A DNA stretch of 32,638 nt from Flavobacteriaceae bacterium TMED179 (GCA_002169865.1 NHIC01000010.1:84353-116990), one strand, 5' to 3'. Positions 22,555 through 31,296 are shown, numbered from the stretch's first letter. Notes: generated by a model from the letters alone, not told the origin. Numbers and translations are program-made.

Positions 22555-22637
22555 GATTTAATCAATTATTTATTTTTGTTTAGATAAATTTAGAAAAAAT
22601 TAAACTTATTTGCTTTGTTTTTAATAAATATTTTCTC

Positions 22638-23549
22638 TTGAAAGCATTAACTTCTTCATTTACAATAACTAAAAAGTTTATATTTTCTTTATTTTTTACA
22701 TTAATTTGTATTGTTTTCACACTTTTTTGTTCTGAAAACCTTCAAAATATAGCCTCAAGTTTGGGTATTTTATCCTTTGGTATTCTTCATGGAGCAAACG
22801 ATATTAAAATTTTATCCAGTAAAAAAATGAAAATTAACTCTCTTTTTGGTGTTTCTTTTTTATTAATTTATTTAGTAGTGGTTTTTTCAGGTATATTATT
22901 ATTCTACTTTATACCAGGTATAGCTTTATTAAGTTTTGTAGCAGTAAGCTGTTATCACTTTGGAGAACAACATTGGCAAGATAAATTGAATGATATTAAA
23001 AGGCCATTGCCGTTCTATATTACTTACGGATCTTTAATTTTTTTAATGCTTTTCTCTTTTCACTATTCTCAAGTTGAGGAAATTATTTTTCGAATTTCAT
23101 CTGTTCATATACCCTATCAATTTTTTTTTGTTTCATTGATAATTACAGGGAATATTTTTTTGGGATACATTTTCATTAAATTAAAAAATATCAAACATAT
23201 ATTATTAGAAATATTCCTTTTAGGAGCATTAGCTATTCTTTTCTATACAGGATCTTTACTTTTTGGATTTGGGATTTACTTTGTAATTTGGCATAGTTTA
23301 CCTTCATTGAAGTCTCAAATCAAATATCTTTACCCTGAAAAAGAGGATCGACCATATTTGAAATATTTCAAATCTGCCTTTTTATATTGGATTATGGCTT
23401 TAATTGGATTAGTAACAATGTATTTTTTTGGCACCCTTCCAAAAGATCAATACTTATCAGTTTTCTTTTCATTTTTGGCTGCTATTACATTTCCTCATGT
23501 TATCGTAATGGGATTAATGTTTCATTCGCCTAATCAGAATAGCAATTAA
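22638..23549 (+). CDS. blh: Brp/Blh family beta-carotene 15,15'-dioxygenase
   Basis: 303 aa polytopic; HGANDIK, SCYHFGEQHW, WHSLPSL, FPHVIVM histidine motifs; divergent from proteorhodopsin; TTG start. Confidence 0.92.
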   Translation: MKALTSSFTITKKFIFSLFFTLICIVFTLFCSENLQNIASSLGILSFGILHGANDIKILSSKKMKINSLFGVSFLLIYLVVVFSGILLFYFIPGIALLSFVAVSCYHFGEQHWQDKLNDIKRPLPFYITYGSLIFLMLFSFHYSQVEEIIFRISSVHIPYQFFFVSLIITGNIFLGYIFIKLKNIKHILLEIFLLGALAILFYTGSLLFGFGIYFVIWHSLPSLKSQIKYLYPEKEDRPYLKYFKSAFLYWIMALIGLVTMYFFGTLPKDQYLSVFFSFLAAITFPHVIVMGLMFHSPNQNSN

Positions 23550-23564
23550 TTAAGACGCATTTCT

Positions 23565-23572
23565 TACTTTTG
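23565..23572 (+). promoter_or_regulatory. Bacteroidota -7 element (TAnnTTTG) upstream of ffh
   Basis: TACTTTTG 23 nt before the ffh ATG; no clear -33 TTTG seen. Confidence 0.5.
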
Positions 23573-23595
23573 TTTTAACCCAAATTAAATTAAAA

Positions 23596-24924
23596 ATGTT
23601 TGATAATCTTAGCGGCAAATTAGATAAAGCTTTTCAGGTACTTAAGGGTCATGGGAAAATCACTGAGATTAATGTAGCTGAGACACTTAAAGAAGTAAGA
23701 AGAGCATTATTAGATGCAGATGTAAATTTTAAGATTGCAAAAGAATTTACAGTTAAAGTTAAAGAAAAGGCAATTGGTCAAAAGGTTTTAACAAGTTTAC
23801 AACCAGGACAGCTAATGGTTAAAATTGTAAAAGATGAGTTGACTAAACTTATGGGGGCAGAATCTGTAAAAATTAATTTGAATGAAGAGCCTACCATAAT
23901 TTTAATGTCAGGACTTCAAGGTTCTGGAAAGACTACTTTTTCAGGCAAATTAGCACTCTATTTACAAAAAAAATATAAGAAAAGACCTTTACTAGTAGCC
24001 TGTGACGTTTACCGACCTGCTGCAATTGATCAATTAGCTATTTTAGCTGGCCAAGTTGGAGTTCCTTTATATGAAGATCGGGAGGAAAAAGACCCTGTCA
24101 AAATTGCAACAGCTGCCCTGAAAAATGCCAAAAGGGATAAAAATGATGTGGTAATAATTGATACTGCTGGTCGTCTTGCTATTGATAATATTTTAATGGA
24201 TGAGATAAAATCAATTCACTCTGCAACAAAACCTTCAGAAACTCTTTTTGTTGTTGATTCTATGACAGGACAAGATGCTGTTAATACTGCCAAGGCTTTT
24301 AATGATATATTAAATTTTGATGGTGTGATCCTAACAAAGCTTGATGGAGATACCAGGGGTGGAGCTGCTTTATCTATTAAGTCCGTTGTTGACAAACCGA
24401 TCAAATTTATTGGCACTGGAGAAAAAATGGAAGCACTTGATGTTTTTTATCCAGATCGAATGGCAGATAGAATACTTGGAATGGGTGATGTGGTTTCCTT
24501 AGTAGAAAGAGCCCAAGAACAGTTCGATGAAGATCAAGCTCGACGTATCAATAAAAAAATTTCTAAAAATCAATTTGGGTTTGATGACTTCCTTTCCCAA
24601 ATTCAACAAGTGAAAAAAATGGGAAATATGAAAGATTTGATGGGTATGATTCCTGGAGCAGGAAAAATTACTAAAGGAATCGAAATAGATGATAATGCTT
24701 TTTTGGGTATTGAAGTAATTATCAGTTCAATGACTCCTATGGAAAGATCTCAACCTCATTTAATTAATCACAGCAGAAAAATTCGAATTGCCAGAGGGTC
24801 CGGTAAATCTATTCAAGAAGTAAACCAGTTAATTAAGCAATTTGAACAAATGGGTAAGATGATGAAAATGATGCAGGGCGGTAAGAGTCAGCAAATGATG
24901 CAAATGATGCAAAATATGCGCTAG
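23596..24924 (+). CDS. ffh: Signal recognition particle protein Ffh
   Basis: 442 aa; GLQGSGKTTFSGKLA, VDSMTGQDAVNTAKAF, Met-rich C-terminus. Confidence 0.98.
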   Translation: MFDNLSGKLDKAFQVLKGHGKITEINVAETLKEVRRALLDADVNFKIAKEFTVKVKEKAIGQKVLTSLQPGQLMVKIVKDELTKLMGAESVKINLNEEPTIILMSGLQGSGKTTFSGKLALYLQKKYKKRPLLVACDVYRPAAIDQLAILAGQVGVPLYEDREEKDPVKIATAALKNAKRDKNDVVIIDTAGRLAIDNILMDEIKSIHSATKPSETLFVVDSMTGQDAVNTAKAFNDILNFDGVILTKLDGDTRGGAALSIKSVVDKPIKFIGTGEKMEALDVFYPDRMADRILGMGDVVSLVERAQEQFDEDQARRINKKISKNQFGFDDFLSQIQQVKKMGNMKDLMGMIPGAGKITKGIEIDDNAFLGIEVIISSMTPMERSQPHLINHSRKIRIARGSGKSIQEVNQLIKQFEQMGKMMKMMQGGKSQQMMQMMQNMR

Positions 24925-24929
24925 AAAAT

Positions 24930-25802
24930 ATGGAAATCTTAGACGGAAAAAAAACTTCAAACGAGATAAGAGAGGAAATAAAGGAAACTGTATCTGCTAT
25001 GAAAGATCTCGGAAAACGTCCTCCTCATCTTGCGGCTGTTCTAGTTGGAAGTGATGGAGCTAGTCTCACTTATGTTGGGAGCAAGGTTAGATCCTGTGAA
25101 TATGTTGGTTTTGATTCTACACTGATTCGTTTAGAATCAAATATTAGTGAGGAGGAACTTTTAAAGCATATTCAAGATTTAAATCAGGACGATAACCTTG
25201 ATGGATACATCGTTCAACTACCGCTACCAAAACATATAAATGAAGAAAAAATTCTTTTAGCTATAGATCCTAAAAAAGATGTTGATGGTTTTCATCCAAC
25301 TAATTTTGGGCGAATGTCTCTTGAGCTCAATGCCTTTATACCAGCAACACCTTTTGGAATAATGCAGTTGCTAGAGCGATACAAAGTTTCTACTAATGGA
25401 AAACATTGTGTAGTAGTGGGGCGAAGTCATATTGTAGGTCGTCCAATTAGTATCTTAATGAGTCAGAAAGGGCCAGCAGGAAATGCTACAGTTACCGTTG
25501 CTCACAGTCAAACAGAAAACTTAGAGAAACTTACTCGAAGTGCTGATATTGTTATAATGGCTCTTGGGATACCCGAATACCTAACAGCTGATATGGTAAA
25601 AGAAGGTGCTGTAATTATAGATGTTGGAATTACTCGTGTTCCTGATAAAGAACATCCAAAAGGTTATCTTATCAAAGGTGATGTGGCTTATGAGGAAGTT
25701 GCAAAAAAAGCCAGTTTTATTACTCCTGTTCCAGGTGGTGTTGGGCCTATGACAATTGCGATGTTATTACAAAATACTTTATTGGCTAGGCAGTCGAATT
25801 AG
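24930..25802 (+). CDS. folD: Bifunctional methylenetetrahydrofolate dehydrogenase/cyclohydrolase
   Basis: 290 aa; YVGSKVRSCEYVGF, GYIVQLPLPKHI, VVVGRSHIVGRPI, PGGVGPMTIAMLLQNT. Confidence 0.97.
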   Translation: MEILDGKKTSNEIREEIKETVSAMKDLGKRPPHLAAVLVGSDGASLTYVGSKVRSCEYVGFDSTLIRLESNISEEELLKHIQDLNQDDNLDGYIVQLPLPKHINEEKILLAIDPKKDVDGFHPTNFGRMSLELNAFIPATPFGIMQLLERYKVSTNGKHCVVVGRSHIVGRPISILMSQKGPAGNATVTVAHSQTENLEKLTRSADIVIMALGIPEYLTADMVKEGAVIIDVGITRVPDKEHPKGYLIKGDVAYEEVAKKASFITPVPGGVGPMTIAMLLQNTLLARQSN

Positions 25803-26673
25803 CTTTAGGATTTTCAATCGCATTAAAGATTTGTAAAATCAAATAGGCGAAAATAACTCCAGTCAAAATCAAAACCATTGTTAGATAACCCTCAGCTGAG
25901 AATGAAAGTCTGATTAAAATTGTAGCAATAATAAAACCTGTATTTCGTATTAGTTTACTGTATTCTTCTGTATAACGGAATGATATAAGCAGAATCACTA
26001 CATCTGCTAAAATTAATAATGTAAAAAATTGATTAAAGAAAAGACCATCAATATTTAAATCACTTTTTTGATTAATAAAATTTATAATCCAATTACCAAG
26101 AGAAGATAAAAGCATCAATCCTAAAACTCCAAAAAGTATTACGCTAACAATTTTTTTTGAGGAAATAAATCTTTGCAATCTTATATTATTTACAGGGTTT
26201 TTAGGTAAGCGTTTTTTACTTCGATTAAATAAAAAAATCAAAAGGAATAATATTAAAAATCCAAGTAAATCAATAACTAATTCAAGATTGTGTGAACTAC
26301 TCATCCAATTATCTGCAAGTTCCATTTGTGGAATATCCTTAAAAATTTTTCGAATAACAATTAATGATATTATTTCAAATTGCTTGGAAACGCATGATGT
26401 GAATGATCGAGGTAAATAAAAAAGAAGTAAATAGACTTCATAAACTAGAATTAGCGAAAAAGGAGTATAAATAGCAGAAATAGGATCATTAAATAATTCT
26501 GGATTAAGAGAGGGTAAGAATATAATTCCATGAGATTTAAGAAAAATTAGTCCTAGATGAATGAAAAATCCAGACGAGGCAAGTATTAAAATATTTTTTT
26601 CGATTATTTTCTGGATTCTAACTGCAAAAACTGAAGCAAAAATTTTCTCGAAGGTCAAATAAAAAAAATTCAT
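25786..26673 (-). CDS. Uncharacterised polytopic membrane protein
   Basis: 295 aa with multiple long hydrophobic stretches; follows the VOC gene with a 3-nt gap on the same strand; no recognised family. Confidence 0.75.
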   Translation of the reverse strand: MNFFYLTFEKIFASVFAVRIQKIIEKNILILASSGFFIHLGLIFLKSHGIIFLPSLNPELFNDPISAIYTPFSLILVYEVYLLLFYLPRSFTSCVSKQFEIISLIVIRKIFKDIPQMELADNWMSSSHNLELVIDLLGFLILFLLIFLFNRSKKRLPKNPVNNIRLQRFISSKKIVSVILFGVLGLMLLSSLGNWIINFINQKSDLNIDGLFFNQFFTLLILADVVILLISFRYTEEYSKLIRNTGFIIATILIRLSFSAEGYLTMVLILTGVIFAYLILQIFNAIENPKANSTA

Positions 26674-26676
26674 TTA

Positions 26677-27099
26677 TTAGGAAATAAATAATTGATCTAT
26701 GTTTTTAAAGCTTTTAAATTCTAATGCGTTTTCGGATGGATCATAAAAGAACATTGTCTGCTGTTCACCAGGTAAACCTTCAAATCGAAGGTAGGGAGGG
26801 ATTTGGAATTCAATATTATTGTCTTTCAACTTTTGGCTAAAAGTTCTGAATACATCCCATTCTAATACTACTCCAAAGTGCGGTATTGGTACTGATTTTC
26901 CATCCACTTCATTGAAATGTTTATGTCCTTCATGGTTTTTGTCTTCATGTAAAACTAGTTGATGTCCAAAAAGAGAATAGTCTGCCCATTCATTAGAATA
27001 CCTTCCAGGATTACAACCTAAAATCTTTTCATAAAAATATTTTGAAGTTTGAAGATCCTTAACAGGAATAGCTAGATGGAACGGTGATAATAATGCCAT
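26677..27099 (-). CDS. VOC superfamily / glyoxalase-like protein
   Basis: 140 aa; FHLAIPVKDLQTSKYFYEKILGC and FYDPSENALEFKSF. Confidence 0.88.
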   Translation of the reverse strand: MALLSPFHLAIPVKDLQTSKYFYEKILGCNPGRYSNEWADYSLFGHQLVLHEDKNHEGHKHFNEVDGKSVPIPHFGVVLEWDVFRTFSQKLKDNNIEFQIPPYLRFEGLPGEQQTMFFYDPSENALEFKSFKNIDQLFIS

Positions 27100-27142
27100 A
27101 AGTAAAGGTACATAATTTTAGTTCATGGCTGTTATAAAGTGG

Positions 27143-27150
27143 TATCTTTG
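27143..27150 (+). promoter_or_regulatory. Bacteroidota -7 element (TAnnTTTG) immediately upstream of queE
   Basis: TATCTTTG, 3 nt before the ATGATG start codons. Confidence 0.55.
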
Positions 27151-27153
27151 CAT

Positions 27154-27786
27154 ATGATGGGAAAAACTTTACAGGACAAAGTTAATATCGGAATTGCGTT
27201 ACCAGTGATGGAAGCATTTTATACTATTCAAGGTGAGGGCTATCATAAAGGAAGTGCGGCTTATTTTATTCGCATTGGAGGCTGTGATGTTGGCTGTCAT
27301 TGGTGTGATGTTAAGCAAAGCTGGGATGCTCAAAAACATCCTGTTATTCTTATTGATGATATTGTTTCACAAGCAATAAAGTACTCCAATACAATTGTAA
27401 TAACAGGTGGTGAGCCTTTAATGTGGAATATGATTCCATTGACTAAAGCCTTAAAGGAAAAAAAAATTCAAATTCATATCGAAACCTCCGGTGCATATAA
27501 AATTACAGGCCAATGGGATTGGTTTTGTCTTTCACCAAAAAAAAATAAATTACCTACTCAAGCTGCTTTCTCTTATGCTGATGAACTCAAGGTCATAATT
27601 TATAACAATGATGACCTTCGATTTGCTGAAAAACAAGCAGAAAAAGTAAATAGAAATTGTATTTTATATTTACAACCTGAATGGTCTAAAAGAGATAAAA
27701 TTATGCCCTTAATAGTGAATTATATTTTACAAAATCCAAAATGGAAAGTTTCTTTACAAACTCATAAATATTTAAACATTCCTTAG
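27154..27786 (+). CDS. queE: 7-carboxy-7-deazaguanine synthase (radical SAM)
   Basis: FYTIQGEGYHKGSAAYFIRIGGCDVGCHWCDVK with CxxxCxxC; ORF-track GTG start at 27139 would overlap the promoter, so ATG at 27154 or 27157 preferred. Confidence 0.92.
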   Translation: MMGKTLQDKVNIGIALPVMEAFYTIQGEGYHKGSAAYFIRIGGCDVGCHWCDVKQSWDAQKHPVILIDDIVSQAIKYSNTIVITGGEPLMWNMIPLTKALKEKKIQIHIETSGAYKITGQWDWFCLSPKKNKLPTQAAFSYADELKVIIYNNDDLRFAEKQAEKVNRNCILYLQPEWSKRDKIMPLIVNYILQNPKWKVSLQTHKYLNIP

Positions 27787-29006
27787 TTATAAATCAGATA
27801 TTTTTTTCTAATTTCTTTAAATGCATTAAGTTTAGGTTCCCAACTTTTTCTAATTTCCTTTTTATTTACTCTTGAAATTAGTTGTTCTTTTAAATTAGAA
27901 TTACCTACAATCCTATTAAATCCTTTTAAAAAAAAATTATTTGGATCAGGAAAACTTCTATACGCATCCATAAGCCATTTTAACTTTAACTGATTAGGTC
28001 TATTAGCTTTAGTCAAGTCTACTCCATAGCAAAGAATATTTTTAAATTTTGGATTTTTTGATCCAAAATTGGGAACAGGTGTAAAAGAGAAATTATTATT
28101 AGTAAGTTTTGGATGACCATATATTTGAAATTGAAAGTCCGTTCCTCTTCCAACACTCATAACAGTTTGTTCCAAGAGGCATAAGCTCGGATATAATGCT
28201 ATTGATTGAGCATTAGGAAGATTAGGAGAAGGTCTTACAGTTATTTCATAAGTAGAGTTTCGAAAATAGTTTTCTACAGGGATAACATTTAATTGACAAG
28301 TAATATTACTTTTCAACCATCCCTCTCCATTTATCATTCGAGCATATTCTCCTATAGTCATACCATAAACAATCGGCACTGGATGCATTCCTAAAAAACT
28401 AGTGTATTTTTTTTCCATAACAGGACCATCTACATAATGTAAGTTTGGATTAGGGCGATCCAATACTATTAAAGGAATATTATTTTCTGCACAGGCCTCC
28501 ATAACTAAATGTAAAGTTGAGAGATAGGTAAAAAATCGCACACCTACATCTTGAAGATCAAAGACCATAACTTCTACTTCGGTTAATTGATCAACTGAGG
28601 GTTTTTTATTTTTTCCATAGAGAGAAATTATAGGAATTCCTGTTTTAGAATCTTGCTGATTTTCAATCAATTCTCCTGCATCTGCTATTCCTCTAAAACC
28701 ATGCTCTGGAGCAAAAATACTATGAATATCAACATTATTTTCTAACAAAAAATCTATAAGATGTTGTGATTCATTATTTTTTGGAACTAAACTGGCTTGA
28801 TGAGCTATAACTCCAACTTTTTTTTTACCTAATTTCGGTAAGTAACTGTGTTTTTGATAAGCTCCTGGAAGTATTTTTTTTTGACTTACAGAGCTAAAAG
28901 AAATAAATAAAAGAAGCCAAAATAAAAATGTATTTTTGATAATGAAATTTTTAATTTTTTTTAATTGAATACAGCTTTGTTTTTTGCTCGTAAAATGCAG
29001 AGTCAT
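27783..29006 (-). CDS. DUF1343 family secreted protein (NamZ-like exo-beta-N-acetylmuramidase)
   Basis: 407 aa; N-terminal hydrophobic signal segment; FAPEHGFRG, DLQDVGVRFFTYLSTLHLVMEA, VLDRPNPN motifs. Confidence 0.88.
   Translation of the reverse strand: MTLHFTSKKQSCIQLKKIKNFIIKNTFLFWLLLFISFSSVSQKKILPGAYQKHSYLPKLGKKKVGVIAHQASLVPKNNESQHLIDFLLENNVDIHSIFAPEHGFRGIADAGELIENQQDSKTGIPIISLYGKNKKPSVDQLTEVEVMVFDLQDVGVRFFTYLSTLHLVMEACAENNIPLIVLDRPNPNLHYVDGPVMEKKYTSFLGMHPVPIVYGMTIGEYARMINGEGWLKSNITCQLNVIPVENYFRNSTYEITVRPSPNLPNAQSIALYPSLCLLEQTVMSVGRGTDFQFQIYGHPKLTNNNFSFTPVPNFGSKNPKFKNILCYGVDLTKANRPNQLKLKWLMDAYRSFPDPNNFFLKGFNRIVGNSNLKEQLISRVNKKEIRKSWEPKLNAFKEIRKKYLIYN
28931..28938 (+). promoter_or_regulatory. 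Bacteroidota -7 element (TAnnTTTG) upstream of the FtsX-like gene
   Basis: TATTTTTG located inside the 5' coding part of the opposite-strand DUF1343 gene. Confidence 0.45.
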
Positions 29007-30200
29007 AAACAGTATAAAAATACAGTTTCTGCACGAATAATCAAGATAGCTGTATTTGCTGTCGCATTAGGTGTAGCCTCAATAATAATCGCACTGGCGA
29101 CAAGCAGAGGGCTTCAAAAAGAAATTCAAAATAAGACAAGTGCTTTTAATGGTCATATTTTAGTAACTCTATTTGAAAATAATGAGTCTAAAGTTTCTAT
29201 CCAACCATTTGAAGATTCAGGCTTTTTGAGAGAACTAATCAGTAATAAAAAAAATATTAAAAGCTTTTATCCAGTAGCAATAAAACCTGGGATGTTAAAA
29301 ACAGATTCTGATTTTGAAGGAATTTTGTTTAAAGGTGTTAATGAAAATTTTGATTGGTCAATTTTAGATAGTTTTCTAGTAAAAGGGCGTTTTCCAAATT
29401 TATCTAATACTTTAAGTGAGGAAATTATTATTTCTGAAACCTTATCGCGTTTATTAGATTTAAAAGTTGGAGACGAAACCAACGTATTTTTTCAAAATCA
29501 ATTTAATCAGGTTTTACCTAATAAAAGAAGTTTTACTATTGCAGGTATATATTTTTCTGGTTTTCCTGAGATAGATCAGAATTTAATTTATGGCGATTTA
29601 CGGCAAATTCAGAGATTAAATCGATGGAAGGATAATGAAATTGGAGGATACGAAATATTTGTAAATAATTTTTCAAATATTCAAAATACAGCAGATCAAA
29701 TATATAATAGCTTACCTTCTGAATTGAATTCCATAACAATTTATAATCAATTTCTAAGTATTTTTCAATGGATAGCATTATTTGATTTCAACGTTTTAAT
29801 AATATTGATTGTCATGTTACTTGTAGGGGTTATTAATATGGCAACTGCGATTTTAGTTTTAATTTTGGAGCGCAGTAAAATGGTAGGTTTATTAAAATCC
29901 ATTGGAGCAAAGAATACGTTTATTCAAAAAATCTTTTTATATAATGGTGTTATAGTCATGTCCAAAGGTTTATTAATTGGTAATTTAATCGGTGTAGCTT
30001 TTTATTTTTCTCAAAGCTTTTGGGGTTGGATTAAATTAGATCCAAAAACTTATTTTGTGAGTAAAGCACCTGTTGCAATATCTATATTAGAGCTAATTTC
30101 TCTGAACTTATTTTTTCTTTTAATTTCATCTATTTTACTTTGGATTCCTTTAAAAATAATTTTGACTATTAGTCCTTCTAAAGTCCTTCGATTTAGATGA
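28965..30200 (+). CDS. FtsX/LolC-like ABC transporter permease
   Basis: 411 aa; N-terminal TM, large periplasmic domain, three C-terminal TMs; NMATAILVLILERSKMVGLLKSIGA motif; TTG start. Confidence 0.88.
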   Translation: MNTALFFARKMQSHKQYKNTVSARIIKIAVFAVALGVASIIIALATSRGLQKEIQNKTSAFNGHILVTLFENNESKVSIQPFEDSGFLRELISNKKNIKSFYPVAIKPGMLKTDSDFEGILFKGVNENFDWSILDSFLVKGRFPNLSNTLSEEIIISETLSRLLDLKVGDETNVFFQNQFNQVLPNKRSFTIAGIYFSGFPEIDQNLIYGDLRQIQRLNRWKDNEIGGYEIFVNNFSNIQNTADQIYNSLPSELNSITIYNQFLSIFQWIALFDFNVLIILIVMLLVGVINMATAILVLILERSKMVGLLKSIGAKNTFIQKIFLYNGVIVMSKGLLIGNLIGVAFYFSQSFWGWIKLDPKTYFVSKAPVAISILELISLNLFFLLISSILLWIPLKIILTISPSKVLRFR

Positions 30201-30220
30201 AAAACCAAAAAAATAAAAGT

Positions 30221-30228
30221 TATTTTTG
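30221..30228 (+). promoter_or_regulatory. Bacteroidota -7 element (TAnnTTTG) upstream of cysteine synthase
   Basis: TATTTTTG, 18 nt before the ATG at 30247. Confidence 0.5.
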
Positions 30229-30246
30229 TTGCAAATACTTAATTAT

Positions 30247-31227
30247 ATGAAATACTTTAATTCAATTATTGAAACTATTGGGAATACCCCGCTAGTAAAA
30301 TTAAATAAAATCACAAGCGATATAGACGCATTGGTTCTAGCAAAGTTAGAGAGTTTTAATCCTGGAAATTCGGTGAAAGACCGTATGGCTTTGAAAATGA
30401 TTGAGGATGCAGAGAGCGATGGAAGATTAAAACCTAATGGTACCATTGTTGAAGGAACATCAGGAAATACAGGAATGGGATTAGCTTTAGCAGCTATTGT
30501 AAAAGGGTATAAATTGATTTGTGTTTCTAACGATAAACAGTCCAAAGAAAAATTTGATGTTCTTCGTGCAGTTGGAGCTAAAGTAGTTGTATGCCCCACT
30601 GATGTGACTCCTGAGGATCCACGCTCCTACTATAGTACCTCAAAGCGAATTGCAAAAGAAACTCCTAATAGTTGGTATGTTAATCAATATGATAACCCCT
30701 CTAATACACAGGCACATTATGAATCAACTGGTCCAGAGATCTGGGAACAAACTGATGGAAAAATTACACATTTTATTGTAGGTGTTGGAACTGGTGGAAC
30801 CATTTCTGGAGTTGGAAAATTTTTAAAGAAAAAAAATCCAAAAATTAAAATATGGGGCATTGATACCTTCGGATCTGTATTCAAAAAATATCATGAAACA
30901 GGTATTTTTGATCCTAATGAAATATATCCATATACAACTGAGGGAATTGGGGAGGATATTTTACCGGAAAATGTTGATTTTTCAGTTATCGATTTGTTTG
31001 AAAAGGTAAGAGACAAAGATGCGGCTATTTTTACAAGAAAATTAGCAAAAAAAGAAGGTATTTTTGCTGGCAATTCCTGTGGAGCAGCTATTAAAGGCTT
31101 ATTACAATTAAAACATAAATTAAAAAAAACAGATGTTGTTGTTGTGCTTTTACATGACTCGGGAAGTAGATATATTGGTAAAATTTATAATGATAATTGG
31201 ATGAAATCAAAGAAGTTCTTGAAATAA
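30247..31227 (+). CDS. PLP-dependent cysteine synthase / cystathionine beta-synthase-like protein
   Basis: IGNTPLVKL, NPGNSVKDRMA, EGTSGNTGMGLA, GVGTGGTISGVGKFL; ATG at 30247 preferred over TTG at 30226. Confidence 0.92.
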   Translation: MKYFNSIIETIGNTPLVKLNKITSDIDALVLAKLESFNPGNSVKDRMALKMIEDAESDGRLKPNGTIVEGTSGNTGMGLALAAIVKGYKLICVSNDKQSKEKFDVLRAVGAKVVVCPTDVTPEDPRSYYSTSKRIAKETPNSWYVNQYDNPSNTQAHYESTGPEIWEQTDGKITHFIVGVGTGGTISGVGKFLKKKNPKIKIWGIDTFGSVFKKYHETGIFDPNEIYPYTTEGIGEDILPENVDFSVIDLFEKVRDKDAAIFTRKLAKKEGIFAGNSCGAAIKGLLQLKHKLKKTDVVVVLLHDSGSRYIGKIYNDNWMKSKKFLK

Positions 31228-31296
31228 TTAATAGAAATCCTTTAATTAAAACTTACACAAAGCCTTTTAAAGGCAATTTTAAATGGTTAAATTCGT

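Noticed and set aside
30243-30599. 118-aa antisense ORF within the cysteine synthase gene
   Set aside because: Entirely opposite a well-supported enzyme gene with no independent support.
31262-31274. GCCTTTTAAAGGC palindrome after cysteine synthase as a terminator
   Set aside because: Central bases cannot form a proper loop, leaving a very short stem; too weak to call a terminator.
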